Origin: Thermincola sp.
Lineage (GTDB): Bacteria; Bacillota; Thermincolia; Thermincolales; UBA2595
Direction: 5' to 3'
DNA length: 33,169 nucleotides
NCBI GenBank assembly: GCA_022735835.1
Contig: DYZU01000026.1
Span: forward strand, 1 to 33,169
The translations under genes and the position numbers were made by a program. Every line of letters begins with the position of its first letter. Position 1 is the stretch's first letter. Below are positions 1-8,255 of the stretch, in pieces. Below the pieces are notes generated by a model. The model was not told where the DNA came from. It was given only the letters and a program-made list of their open reading frames with translations, and did no database searches.

Positions 1-186
1 AGCGGTATTTTCTGGTTTCTTACCCGGTTCCGACTGCCGCTCCTTTAGCCACGGAACTAAATACTACCACCCCGGTTTGCTTTGGTCAACCGGTTCTTCT
101 TGGCAATTGTGGTTCCCCGCCCTGCAAAACCGGAAACCAAAGGTTTAATCTTCCTTTGTTTCCGGCCTTTGGGGAGGCACCGACAT
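1..186 (-). promoter_or_regulatory. Putative structured 5' leader RNA of a gene lying beyond the left edge; class unresolved
   Basis: Downstream of a good sigma-A promoter (192-221). Minus-strand RNA has a strong hairpin CCGGAAACAAAGG...CCTTTGGTTTCCGG, then GGGCGGGGAACCACAATTG and CCGGGGTGG...; no coding ORF. GGGGAACCA vaguely recalls ydaO/c-di-AMP leaders, but the diagnostic 3' segment was not found. Confidence 0.35.
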
Positions 187-191
187 TGACT

Positions 192-221
192 AATATAGCA
201 TATTTGTAAGCATCTTGTCAA
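192..221 (-). promoter_or_regulatory. Sigma-A type promoter
   Basis: Minus strand TTGACA-N18-TATATT (TGTCAA at 216-221, AATATA at 192-197). Confidence 0.6.
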
Positions 222-304
222 CAGCTTTAATATAAAAACAAATTCATCTGCGAAAAAGTTTTTGTGTTACCGTACTGGGCCAAAAGTTTAATTCAGCAAT
301 GAAT

Positions 305-325
305 AAGGGGTGCGTGACACCCCTT
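305..325 (-). terminator. Inverted repeat after malic enzyme gene, possible weak terminator
   Basis: AAGGGGTG...CACCCCTT perfect 8-bp arms; no clear U-tract follows. Confidence 0.35.
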
Positions 326-372
326 ACTTAGTCAAATTCGGCCGGAATCGTAATCAAGGAGGAGTGGCAAAT

Positions 373-1605
373 CTATTTGCCAATCAACTTGCGAGTCCTT
401 TCCTTGATTAACTCAGGAATTCCGGGTGTTTTAACAGTGGCCACTCCGGAATCAATAGCCGCCTGGGCAACTGCGGCGGCAACCTCAGCAGCTACCCTCG
501 GGTCAAAGGGCTTGGGGATTACATAGTCGGGATTCCGTTCCTCATCGGTTATCAATCCGGCAATGGCATAAGCAGCAGCAACCTTCATATCGTCATTTAT
601 ATCCGTGGCCCTGACATCCAGGGCACCGCGGAAAATACCGGGAAAAGCCAGAACATTGTTGACCTGGTTAGGATAATCGGAACGACCCGTACCAACTACA
701 ACTGCCCCCGCCTCCTTGGCTTCATCAGGATATATTTCCGGGACCGGGTTAGCCATGGCAAAAACCACAGGCCGGGAATTCATACTGGCCACCATTTCCT
801 TGGTCAGTACTCCGGGAGCTGATACGCCGATAAACACGTCAGCACCCTTGATTGCATCGGCCAGAGTTCCTCTTATTTTTTCCTGGTTAGTAATGGCCGC
901 CATCTCGGCCTGAGCAGGATTCATCCAGCTCTCACCTTCACAGAGGATTCCGAGCTTATCGACTAAAACGGCGTTTCTCAGACCCGCTTTTAACAGGAGC
1001 TTGGAGACGGCAATACCGGCAGAACCGGCTCCGTTAAGAACCAGCTTAACCTCTTCCAGCGTTTTGTTGACAACTTTTAAGGCATTTATCAGGGCGGCCA
1101 GAACCACAACCGCCGTACCATGCTGGTCATCGTGGAAAATAGGTATATTCGTTACCTGTTTTAGTTTGGCTTCTATTTCAAAACACCTGGGAGCCGATAT
1201 ATCCTCCAGGTTCACTCCGCCAAAGGTCGGCTCCAACGCCTTGACCACCTGGACAATTTCATCCACCTCTTTTGTGGCTATACATATCGGAAAAGCATCT
1301 ACGCCGGCAAATTTTTTGAAGAGGACACATTTGCCTTCCATAACCGGCATTGCCGCCAAAGGCCCAATATCACCCAAACCGAGAACGGCCGTGCCGTCCG
1401 ACACTACCGCTACCAGGTTGCCGCGGGCCGTATACTCAAATACGGCCTCAGGGTTGTCAGCAATAACCTTGCAGGGCTCCGCAACACCAGGGGTGTAAGC
1501 CAGGCTCATGGCTTCCATACTGTCGACTTCTACCTTACTGATCACTTCTATTTTACCTACCAGGTCTTTATGGAGTTTCAAGGCTCTTTCTTTAAGGTCA
1601 CTCAC
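373..1605 (-). CDS. NAD-dependent malic enzyme (malate dehydrogenase, oxaloacetate-decarboxylating)
   Basis: 410 aa ORF; malic enzyme motifs YTPGVAEPC, FHDDQHGTAVVVLAALINALK, NGAGSAGIA. Confidence 0.93.
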   Translation of the reverse strand: MSDLKERALKLHKDLVGKIEVISKVEVDSMEAMSLAYTPGVAEPCKVIADNPEAVFEYTARGNLVAVVSDGTAVLGLGDIGPLAAMPVMEGKCVLFKKFAGVDAFPICIATKEVDEIVQVVKALEPTFGGVNLEDISAPRCFEIEAKLKQVTNIPIFHDDQHGTAVVVLAALINALKVVNKTLEEVKLVLNGAGSAGIAVSKLLLKAGLRNAVLVDKLGILCEGESWMNPAQAEMAAITNQEKIRGTLADAIKGADVFIGVSAPGVLTKEMVASMNSRPVVFAMANPVPEIYPDEAKEAGAVVVGTGRSDYPNQVNNVLAFPGIFRGALDVRATDINDDMKVAAAYAIAGLITDEERNPDYVIPKPFDPRVAAEVAAAVAQAAIDSGVATVKTPGIPELIKERTRKLIGK

Positions 1606-1675
1606 TTTTTCCTTCCCCCATTTCGTAAACTATCCTACTTCTTGCTGTCCTACATTTTAATACCCCACCTTTTAG

Positions 1676-1704
1676 ATTATACTACTTATACTCCCGGATG
1701 TGAA
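1676..1704 (-). promoter_or_regulatory. Sigma-A type promoter for malic enzyme gene
   Basis: Minus strand TTCACA-N17-TATAAT in the sdhB/malic enzyme intergenic gap. Confidence 0.65.
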
Positions 1705-1738
1705 TCCTGTCACGTTTAGCTTTTCTTAAGCATATTTC

Positions 1739-2488
1739 CTACCTGTTAAACCATCTCCCGATGCTGTACAGGGTTGTGTCCCTGTTCAGCTTGGCTATAG
1801 CAGTGGTCAACGGAATCTTTTTGGGGCATGCTTCTATGCAGTTTTGGGCATTTCCGCAATCGGTAATACCTCCGTCACCCATGATCGTTTCCAGGCGCGC
1901 TTCCTTATCCATCGCCCCGGTGGGATGATTGTTAAAGCGAAGCACCTGGGCCAGCGGCGCCGGTCCGATAAAACTGCTCCTGGCGTTAAAGTTGGGACAG
2001 GCCTCGTAACAGCAACCGCAGGTCATGCAACGCGAAATTTCATACATCCAGCGGCGTTCCTTTTCCGGAACTCTCGGTCCGGGTCCCAAATCAAAGGTTC
2101 CGTCAATGTTAATCCAGGCTTTAACCTTTTTCAGGTGCTCGAAGAGCACGCTGCGGTCAACCTTCAGATCCCTGATTACCGGAAACTTGCTCAAGGGTTC
2201 CAGGGTAATTACCTGCGAAGGCATCTTATCTATCAAAGCGCTGCACGCCTGCCTGACATTACCGTTAATAATCATGGTGCAGGCTCCGCAAACTTCTTCC
2301 AGGCAAGAGCAATCCCATGTGACAGGAGTAGTCTTTTGCCCCTGAGCGTTAACCGGGTTCTTGCGGATTTCCATCAAAACCGAGACCACATTCATGTTGG
2401 GTTTATACGGCACTTTAAATTCTTCCCACCGCGGGGACTCATTCGGACCGTTTTGTCTTTTGATTTTCAGGTGAATAAACTCCGCCAC
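1739..2488 (-). CDS. sdhB: Succinate dehydrogenase/fumarate reductase iron-sulfur subunit
   Basis: 249 aa; 2Fe-2S motif CSCLEEVCGACTM and CMTCGCCYEACPN cluster motif. Confidence 0.93.
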   Translation of the reverse strand: MAEFIHLKIKRQNGPNESPRWEEFKVPYKPNMNVVSVLMEIRKNPVNAQGQKTTPVTWDCSCLEEVCGACTMIINGNVRQACSALIDKMPSQVITLEPLSKFPVIRDLKVDRSVLFEHLKKVKAWINIDGTFDLGPGPRVPEKERRWMYEISRCMTCGCCYEACPNFNARSSFIGPAPLAQVLRFNNHPTGAMDKEARLETIMGDGGITDCGNAQNCIEACPKKIPLTTAIAKLNRDTTLYSIGRWFNR

Positions 2489-2504
2489 TTGTCATCCCCC
2501 CTGA

Positions 2505-4241
2505 TCAGTCGTACTTTCTGGCCCTCGGTTTTAACAGGGAAATATCGACATCTTCATATTCAAACCGGGGTCCGGATTCGGTCCAGTAAGCTTTGGTAGT
2601 TTTCAGCCATTCTTCGTCATTGCGGTCGGGGTATTCCGGCTTGTAATGAGACCCCCGGCTTTCGTTGCGGTTTAAGGCGCCGAGGGTGATAACCCTGGCC
2701 AGTTCGAGCATATTCCACAGCTGGTTGACAAAAGGCACTACATCATTGGCCCAGCGGCCGGTGTCATTCACGTTAATCCTTTTGTAGCGCTCCATCAGTT
2801 CCTGGATTTTTTCATCAGCCAGCTTCAGGTTTTTATCGTAACGGACTACACCGACATGGGTAATCATGGTTTCTCCCAGTTCCTCATGAATGGTATACGG
2901 GTTCTCCGTGCCGTCCATCCTGTAAATTGCTTCAAAGATGCCGGCCTGCCGGTTCAGTTCCCGGTCGAAAACCTTCTGGGAAATATCCTCGGCCGACTTC
3001 TGCAATCCCTTGATATATTTCACCGCATTCGGCCCGCAGATGTAACCGCTGTAAGCTGCTGACAGCAGGGAGTTGGCCCCCAGGCGGTTGGCCCCGTGAT
3101 ACATGTAGTCACACTCACCGGCGGCAAAGAGCCCGGGAATCGGCGTCATATGGTTCCAGTCAACATAGATCCCGCCCATGAAATAGTGGGGCGCCGGGAA
3201 TATCTTCATCGGGACCTTGACCGGGTCTTCACCGTAGAAATTCCGGTATATCTCCAAAATGCCGCCAAGGCGCACTTCCAGGAATTCGGGGTCTTTATGA
3301 GTCAGGTCAAGGTAGACCTGGTTTTTCCCGTCGATACCGAGGCCCATTTCCACACATACTTTGTAGATTGCCCGCGAAGCTATGTCCCTGGGCACCAGGT
3401 TCCCGTAAGCAGGATACCATTCCTCGAGGAAGTACCAGGGTTTTCCGTCCTTATACGTCCAGATCCGGCCGCCTTCTCCCCGGGATGCCTCTGACATCAG
3501 CCTGAGTTTATCATCTCCCGGCATGGCGGTAGGATGAAACTGGACGAATTCGCCGTTGGCAAAGGGAACCCCCTGCCGGTACACGGCTCCGGCCGCGCTG
3601 CCGGTACAGATAACGGAGTTGGTGCTTTTCCCGTAAATCATCCCTGCCCCACCGGTGGCCAAAATAACTGCATCGGCCCGGAATGCACGAATTTCCATGG
3701 AGTTCAGGTCCTGGGCCACGATGCCCCGGCAAATCCCTTCATCATCAACTACAGCGGACAGGAACTCCCAGCCGATATATTCCTTGACCTTGCCCTTGGC
3801 TATCCACTTTCTCACCTGTTCATCCAGGGCATACAAAAGCTGCTGTCCTGTAGTGGCTCCGGCAAAAGCCGTCCGTCTGTTCTTTACGCCGCCGAAGAGG
3901 CGAAGGTCAATTAAGCCTTCCGGAGTCCGGTTAAACATAACCCCCATCCGGTCAAAAGCGTAAATTAATCCGGGGGCTGCTTCAACCAGGCCTTTCACAG
4001 GAGTCTGGTTAGCCAAAAAGTCTCCACCGACAATGGTATCTTCAAAATGCTGCTGGATACTGTCATTTTCACCCTTAGTATTGAGCGCCGCATTTATCCC
4101 ACCCTGGGCACACAAGGAATGGGAACGCTTGAAAGGCACCAGGGAGAATGCTTCAACCTCAACTCCCGCCTCAGCCGCTTTAATTACAGCCATCAGGCCC
4201 GCTAACCCGCCGCCTACGACAATTATCTTATTCTTACTCAT
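2505..4241 (-). CDS. sdhA: Succinate dehydrogenase/fumarate reductase flavoprotein subunit
   Basis: 578 aa; FAD-binding VVGGGLAGLMA, HSLCAQGGINAAL, HPTAMPG, HGANRLGANSLL. Confidence 0.95.
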   Translation of the reverse strand: MSKNKIIVVGGGLAGLMAVIKAAEAGVEVEAFSLVPFKRSHSLCAQGGINAALNTKGENDSIQQHFEDTIVGGDFLANQTPVKGLVEAAPGLIYAFDRMGVMFNRTPEGLIDLRLFGGVKNRRTAFAGATTGQQLLYALDEQVRKWIAKGKVKEYIGWEFLSAVVDDEGICRGIVAQDLNSMEIRAFRADAVILATGGAGMIYGKSTNSVICTGSAAGAVYRQGVPFANGEFVQFHPTAMPGDDKLRLMSEASRGEGGRIWTYKDGKPWYFLEEWYPAYGNLVPRDIASRAIYKVCVEMGLGIDGKNQVYLDLTHKDPEFLEVRLGGILEIYRNFYGEDPVKVPMKIFPAPHYFMGGIYVDWNHMTPIPGLFAAGECDYMYHGANRLGANSLLSAAYSGYICGPNAVKYIKGLQKSAEDISQKVFDRELNRQAGIFEAIYRMDGTENPYTIHEELGETMITHVGVVRYDKNLKLADEKIQELMERYKRINVNDTGRWANDVVPFVNQLWNMLELARVITLGALNRNESRGSHYKPEYPDRNDEEWLKTTKAYWTESGPRFEYEDVDISLLKPRARKYD

Positions 4242-4257
4242 AATTCCGCCCCCTCTT

Positions 4258-4878
4258 TTAAGCCGCCAGGCCTATCAGGCCCGCTGTACCAATGGCGGTC
4301 AGGATTATAAACAGGATAGTGCAAATGGTCTGCATAGTTTTCTGGGCTTTGGGCCCGATGGTGATTCCCCAGCTTATGGCAAAGGTATAGAGGCCGTTGC
4401 TGAAATGGAACACTGCGGCCAACAGCCCTATGAAATAAATAATGAAGAACAGCGGCTGGGATAAAATATTGTTCATAAATTCATAAGAAATTTCAATGCC
4501 GGCAAAGGCCCTGCCGATCCTGGCGGTATAAGCGTGGTAGGCTACATAAACGAAAGTCACTATGGCAGTTACACGCTGCAGGTAAAACATATAATTGCGG
4601 TAATATTTGTATTGCAGGACATTGTTTTGGGCCAGGTAAACATAATACAGGCCCAGGATTGTGTGGAAGGCCAGCGGAATGGCGATAAATATTATTTCTA
4701 TCCAGACCAGAAACGGTATGTTTTGAAAAGCTTCAACTCTTTGGTTATAGGCTTCCGGCCCTCCCAGGGCAAACGAATTGGTAATCAGGTGTTCCAGCAG
4801 GAAAACTCCGATTGGGATTAGGCCGGTCAGGGAATGCAACTTTCTGATCAGGAAATTATAGTTTTTGATAAACCCCAT
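4258..4878 (-). CDS. sdhC: Succinate dehydrogenase cytochrome b558 subunit (Bacillus-type)
   Basis: 206 aa hydrophobic protein with spaced His residues (HSLTGLIPIGVFLLEHL, FHTILGLYYV, YHAYTARIG, FHFSNGLYTF); adjacent to sdhA/sdhB. Confidence 0.9.
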   Translation of the reverse strand: MGFIKNYNFLIRKLHSLTGLIPIGVFLLEHLITNSFALGGPEAYNQRVEAFQNIPFLVWIEIIFIAIPLAFHTILGLYYVYLAQNNVLQYKYYRNYMFYLQRVTAIVTFVYVAYHAYTARIGRAFAGIEISYEFMNNILSQPLFFIIYFIGLLAAVFHFSNGLYTFAISWGITIGPKAQKTMQTICTILFIILTAIGTAGLIGLAA

Positions 4879-4914
4879 TTGTTCTACCCTCCTTCAAGAA
4901 GTCCCGTAGGCTTA

Positions 4915-5469
4915 CTATTTCACCTGATATTGCTGCCGGCCCTCCTGATATAAGTCTCCACCATGAGCATCATTGACCACGATTACCGGAAAATTCTCGA
5001 CTTCCAGGCGGTAAATCGCCTCCGGTCCAAGTTCCGGGTAAGCGATAACTTCACATTTGGTGATGCGTTTGGATATAAGGGCCGCTGCCCCACCCGTGGC
5101 GGCAAAATAGACAGCCTTGTTTTTCTTGATCGAATCAAGCACCTCTTTTGACCGGAGCCCCTTGCCGATCATCCCTTTCAGTCCCAGATCAAGCAGTGCC
5201 GGGGTATAGGCGTCCATGCGCCCGCTGGTGGTCGGTCCGGCCGAACCGATAACCTGACCCGGCCTGGCCGGGGAAGGTCCCACGTAGTATATGATTTGCC
5301 CCCTGATATCCACGGGCAGTTCTTTTCCTTCCCTGATTAATTCAAAAAGCTTTTTATGAGCTGCGTCTCGGCCGGTTAAAATTACCCCGTTCAGAAAAAC
5401 CGTGTCCCCGGCCCGGAGTTTATCGACAATTTCATCCGTTAAAGGCGTTGAAACCGTATATTCAGCCAT
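4915..5469 (-). CDS. fumB: Class I fumarate hydratase, beta subunit
   Basis: Start trimmed to MAEYTVSTPL with GGAGGGG SD; GSAGPTTSGRMD and AATGGAAALIS motifs; follows the alpha subunit. Confidence 0.9.
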   Translation of the reverse strand: MAEYTVSTPLTDEIVDKLRAGDTVFLNGVILTGRDAAHKKLFELIREGKELPVDIRGQIIYYVGPSPARPGQVIGSAGPTTSGRMDAYTPALLDLGLKGMIGKGLRSKEVLDSIKKNKAVYFAATGGAAALISKRITKCEVIAYPELGPEAIYRLEVENFPVIVVNDAHGGDLYQEGRQQYQVK

Positions 5470-5483
5470 CTGTTCCACCCCTC

Positions 5484-6326
5484 CTATAAAACAATGGTTT
5501 TGTGCCTGGCAGCGTGACAATTGATATTTACCGCCACCGGCAGGCTGGCAATATGCGCAGGGAAAATTTCAATATTTACGGCCAGGGCAGTAGTTGTCCC
5601 GCCCAGCCCCTGGGGGCCGATCCCCAGTTTATTTATTTCTTCCAGCAGTTCAGCCTCCAGCGCTGCTATGGAAGGGTCGCTGTGGCGCTGGTTCAAAGGT
5701 CTGAGCAATGCTTGCTTGGCCAGAAGGGCAGCCTTTTCCATAGTCCCTCCGATACCGACTCCCACTACTATGGGTGGGCAGGGGTTGGACCCCGCCTTAT
5801 CAACAGTCTCAATAACAAATTCCTTGACCCCTTCAACCCCCTGGGAAGGCTTCAGCATCTTCACCCCGCTCATATTCTCGCTGCCCCCCCCCTTGGGAGC
5901 AATGGTTATCTTCAAGTTATCCCCTTTTACCAGAGAAGTATAGATGATAGCCGGGGTATTATCTCCGGTGTTTTTCCGCTCCAGGGGATGACCAACTATT
6001 GATTTCCGCAGGTACCCTTCCATATATCCCTTGCGGACACCCTCGTTGATGGCATCATCCAGCAAACCGCCTTCAATTCTCAGGTCCTGGCCGACTTCCA
6101 CGAAAAAGACGGCAAACCCGGTATCCTGGCACATCGGCATGCGTTCCTTCCGGGCAATTTCGGCATTTTCAATCAACTGGTTGAGAATACTGATGCCCAG
6201 CGGAGACTTTTCCTTTTTCAGGTTTTCCTTAAACGCCTCCAATACGTCTTCCTCCAGGTAGTAATTAGCTTCCTGGCATAAGCCGCTGACTACATTGACA
6301 ATATCTTCGTATTTAATTGTTTTCAT
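5484..6326 (-). CDS. fumA: Class I fumarate hydratase, alpha subunit
   Basis: 280 aa; PMCQDTGFAVFFVEVGQ, PKGGGSENMSGVKML, GIGGTMEKAALLAK. Confidence 0.93.
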   Translation of the reverse strand: MKTIKYEDIVNVVSGLCQEANYYLEEDVLEAFKENLKKEKSPLGISILNQLIENAEIARKERMPMCQDTGFAVFFVEVGQDLRIEGGLLDDAINEGVRKGYMEGYLRKSIVGHPLERKNTGDNTPAIIYTSLVKGDNLKITIAPKGGGSENMSGVKMLKPSQGVEGVKEFVIETVDKAGSNPCPPIVVGVGIGGTMEKAALLAKQALLRPLNQRHSDPSIAALEAELLEEINKLGIGPQGLGGTTTALAVNIEIFPAHIASLPVAVNINCHAARHKTIVL

Positions 6327-6356
6327 CTGAACCCCCCCGTATTTTTTCTAATAATT

Positions 6357-6375
6357 AATGCAATTTTCATGCCAA
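6357..6375 (-). promoter_or_regulatory. Sigma-54 (-24/-12) promoter for fumA-fumB-sdhCAB
   Basis: Minus strand TTGGCATGAAAATTGCATT: GG and GC with 10-nt spacing; ~30 nt before the fumA ATG. Confidence 0.8.
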
Positions 6376-6467
6376 TCTTCAAAGCCTGAATTTTCAAGGA
6401 TTTTCGGGCCATAGGTTAAAATTACTATTATAAATTTTAAAACAGCTTAAAGGGTAAAAAGAAGGAG

Positions 6468-6520
6468 CTACTTACATCCACAAGTAGTTCTAATTTTTTT
6501 AAGAACGGGTTCTAATTTTT
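6468..6520 (-). promoter_or_regulatory. Candidate enhancer (UAS) for sigma-54 activator
   Basis: Two copies of AAAAATTAGAAC at 22-bp period (6487-6498, 6509-6520), palindrome AGAAC-GG-GTTCT (6502-6513), inverted repeat CTACTT-N8-AAGTAG (6468-6487); ~95-145 bp upstream of the -24/-12 element. Confidence 0.5.
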
Positions 6521-8230
6521 ATAACACTCCTGGTAACCGTATTTTTTCATTTTATTATATAAGGTGGCCAACGAAATTTTCAGGGTCGAGGCCGCCTGTT
6601 TTTTCCCTTCCAGACTGACGCCGAACTCTTCCAGGGCTCTCTTGATGAGTTTCTTCTCCATTTCTTCTATGGGTTCAAGGTAGTCGGGCTTCCAGCCGAC
6701 GGGATCCCTGGTTTTTCCAGTCAACTGTCCGATGTGCATGTGGGTTACAATGTCTTCTTCTTTATCCATTGACACTATCGCCCGCTCCAGGATATTTTCC
6801 AGCTCCCGTACATTTCCGGGCCAGTGGTAAGCATAAAGCCGGTCAAAAGCCCCCTGGGAAATCCCTTTAATTTTTTTGCCCAATTTCCGTTCAAACTGGG
6901 TAATAAAATGATTGACCAGGAGATTTAAGTCTTCTTTGCGTTCCCGCAGAGGTGGTATATGAAGTTCTACGACATTAAGCCTGTAGAACAGGTCTTCCCT
7001 GAAATCTCCTTTCTTTACCATTTCCTTCAGATCCCTGTTAGTGGCGGCAATAACCCTGACATCAACCTTAATGGTTTCCGTTCCCCCGATTCTTTCTATC
7101 TCTTTTTCCTGCAAAACCCTCAGCAGTTTGGCCTGTAGCGACAGGTTCATATCCCCTATTTCATCCAGAAAAATCGTGCCCCCCTGGGCCAGTTCAAATT
7201 TACCCAGCTTCGTCTTGGTGGCCCCGGTAAAAGCCCCCTTTTCGTGGCCGAAGAATTCGCTTTCCAGCAGGGTCTCCGGAATAGCGGCACAGTTAACCTT
7301 AATAAAGGGCTTCCCGTTACGGCTGCTGGCCCGATGAAGGGCATGGGCAAAAAGCTCCTTGCCGGTGCCGCTTTCACCGTAAATTATTACCGTAGAATCG
7401 CTCAGGGCCGCCTTTCTGGCCATTATTTTGGCCTCCACCATGCCCGCGGCCTGGCCGATAATGTCATCAAAGGAATATTTGCTGCTGCTGACCTGGCCCA
7501 AACGGTCATGAAGGTCCTGAATTATATGGCAGCTCTTTTTTAACTCATCCATAAGTTTCATTATATCTGTTATCGGTTGAAAAGATACAACCGCCCCGTA
7601 AATGTTCCCGTCGACAATAATAGGACAGGCATTTGAAATCACTTCGGCATTCGAACCGCCCACCCGGGTCCTGAGCCCGATTACAGGCCTTTGGGTCAGG
7701 ATAGCCTGAGCCAGGGCGCCCTCGGGTGAGACCTCAAAAATGTTCCGGCCGATCCGGGTTTCTTCCGGGATGCCGGTCACTCTGCTGAAAGCCGGGTTAA
7801 CATATTTTATGACTCCGTTGATATCGGCTACTTCAATCGCTTCCTGGACAGAGCTCAGAATCGCGGACAGTTCGCCCTTAATTTTTTTTATTTCCAGAAG
7901 TTTCTCTTTTTCCTCCAGAATGGTGATCATTAAATCGGCTGCCTGGGCTTCCATAACAGCTGTTTCTCCGTGTTTGGCATGGTGTATTCTGCTTTGCACC
8001 TCAGTCTGGCCGGTGGCTTCTATGATGACATCAATTCCGGGTTTTCTGATAAGTTCGATAAAATCCGTGGTGTTGAACACACCGTCTCTTTTTGCCAGCA
8101 GCATCCCCGGGGCATGAGGGTTTTTGTCAGCAATGCCAACGATATTTATCATGTCCATAGTCTTTAATATTCTGTACAATGTGCACCCACCGGCGCCCGC
8201 TCCTACGATGGCCACATTTACTATTGCCAT
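6512..8230 (-). CDS. Sigma-54-dependent transcriptional activator with N-terminal Rossmann NAD(P)-binding-like domain, PAS, AAA+ and Fis-type HTH
   Basis: Start trimmed to MAIVNVAIVG (SD GGGAGG). N-term VAIVGAGAGGCTLYRIL...GIADKNP...IDVIIEATG; PAS-like centre; GESGTGKE, GAFTGATKTKLGKFE, GTIFLDEIGD; C-term KKQAASTLKISLATLYNKMKKYG. Confidence 0.93.
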   Translation of the reverse strand: MAIVNVAIVGAGAGGCTLYRILKTMDMINIVGIADKNPHAPGMLLAKRDGVFNTTDFIELIRKPGIDVIIEATGQTEVQSRIHHAKHGETAVMEAQAADLMITILEEKEKLLEIKKIKGELSAILSSVQEAIEVADINGVIKYVNPAFSRVTGIPEETRIGRNIFEVSPEGALAQAILTQRPVIGLRTRVGGSNAEVISNACPIIVDGNIYGAVVSFQPITDIMKLMDELKKSCHIIQDLHDRLGQVSSSKYSFDDIIGQAAGMVEAKIMARKAALSDSTVIIYGESGTGKELFAHALHRASSRNGKPFIKVNCAAIPETLLESEFFGHEKGAFTGATKTKLGKFELAQGGTIFLDEIGDMNLSLQAKLLRVLQEKEIERIGGTETIKVDVRVIAATNRDLKEMVKKGDFREDLFYRLNVVELHIPPLRERKEDLNLLVNHFITQFERKLGKKIKGISQGAFDRLYAYHWPGNVRELENILERAIVSMDKEEDIVTHMHIGQLTGKTRDPVGWKPDYLEPIEEMEKKLIKRALEEFGVSLEGKKQAASTLKISLATLYNKMKKYGYQECYKN

Positions 8231-8255
8231 GGCATATCCTCCCGCTAACAAAAAG

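Noticed and set aside
1-186. Assignment of the left-edge leader to the ydaO/yuaA c-di-AMP riboswitch
   Set aside because: Only the GGGGAACCA-like segment matches from memory; the diagnostic 3' CCGNCAGCUAAC...GUAGGC segment is not seen, so only an unclassified leader is reported.
716-1498. Plus-strand ORFs antisense to malic enzyme (and the many similar plus-strand ORFs throughout, e.g. 1844-2599, 4033-4464, 14927-15487, 31791-32468)
   Set aside because: They mirror confidently assigned minus-strand genes, have no recognisable family motifs, and are expected from GC-rich codon usage.
3511-3732. Short minus-strand ORFs nested in other frames of larger genes (3511-3732, 7156-7377, 10204-10413, 12873-13100, 13605-13835, 22648-22911, 28135-28410, 30436-30630)
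   Set aside because: Fully contained within well supported CDSs in a different frame; no independent start signals or motifs.
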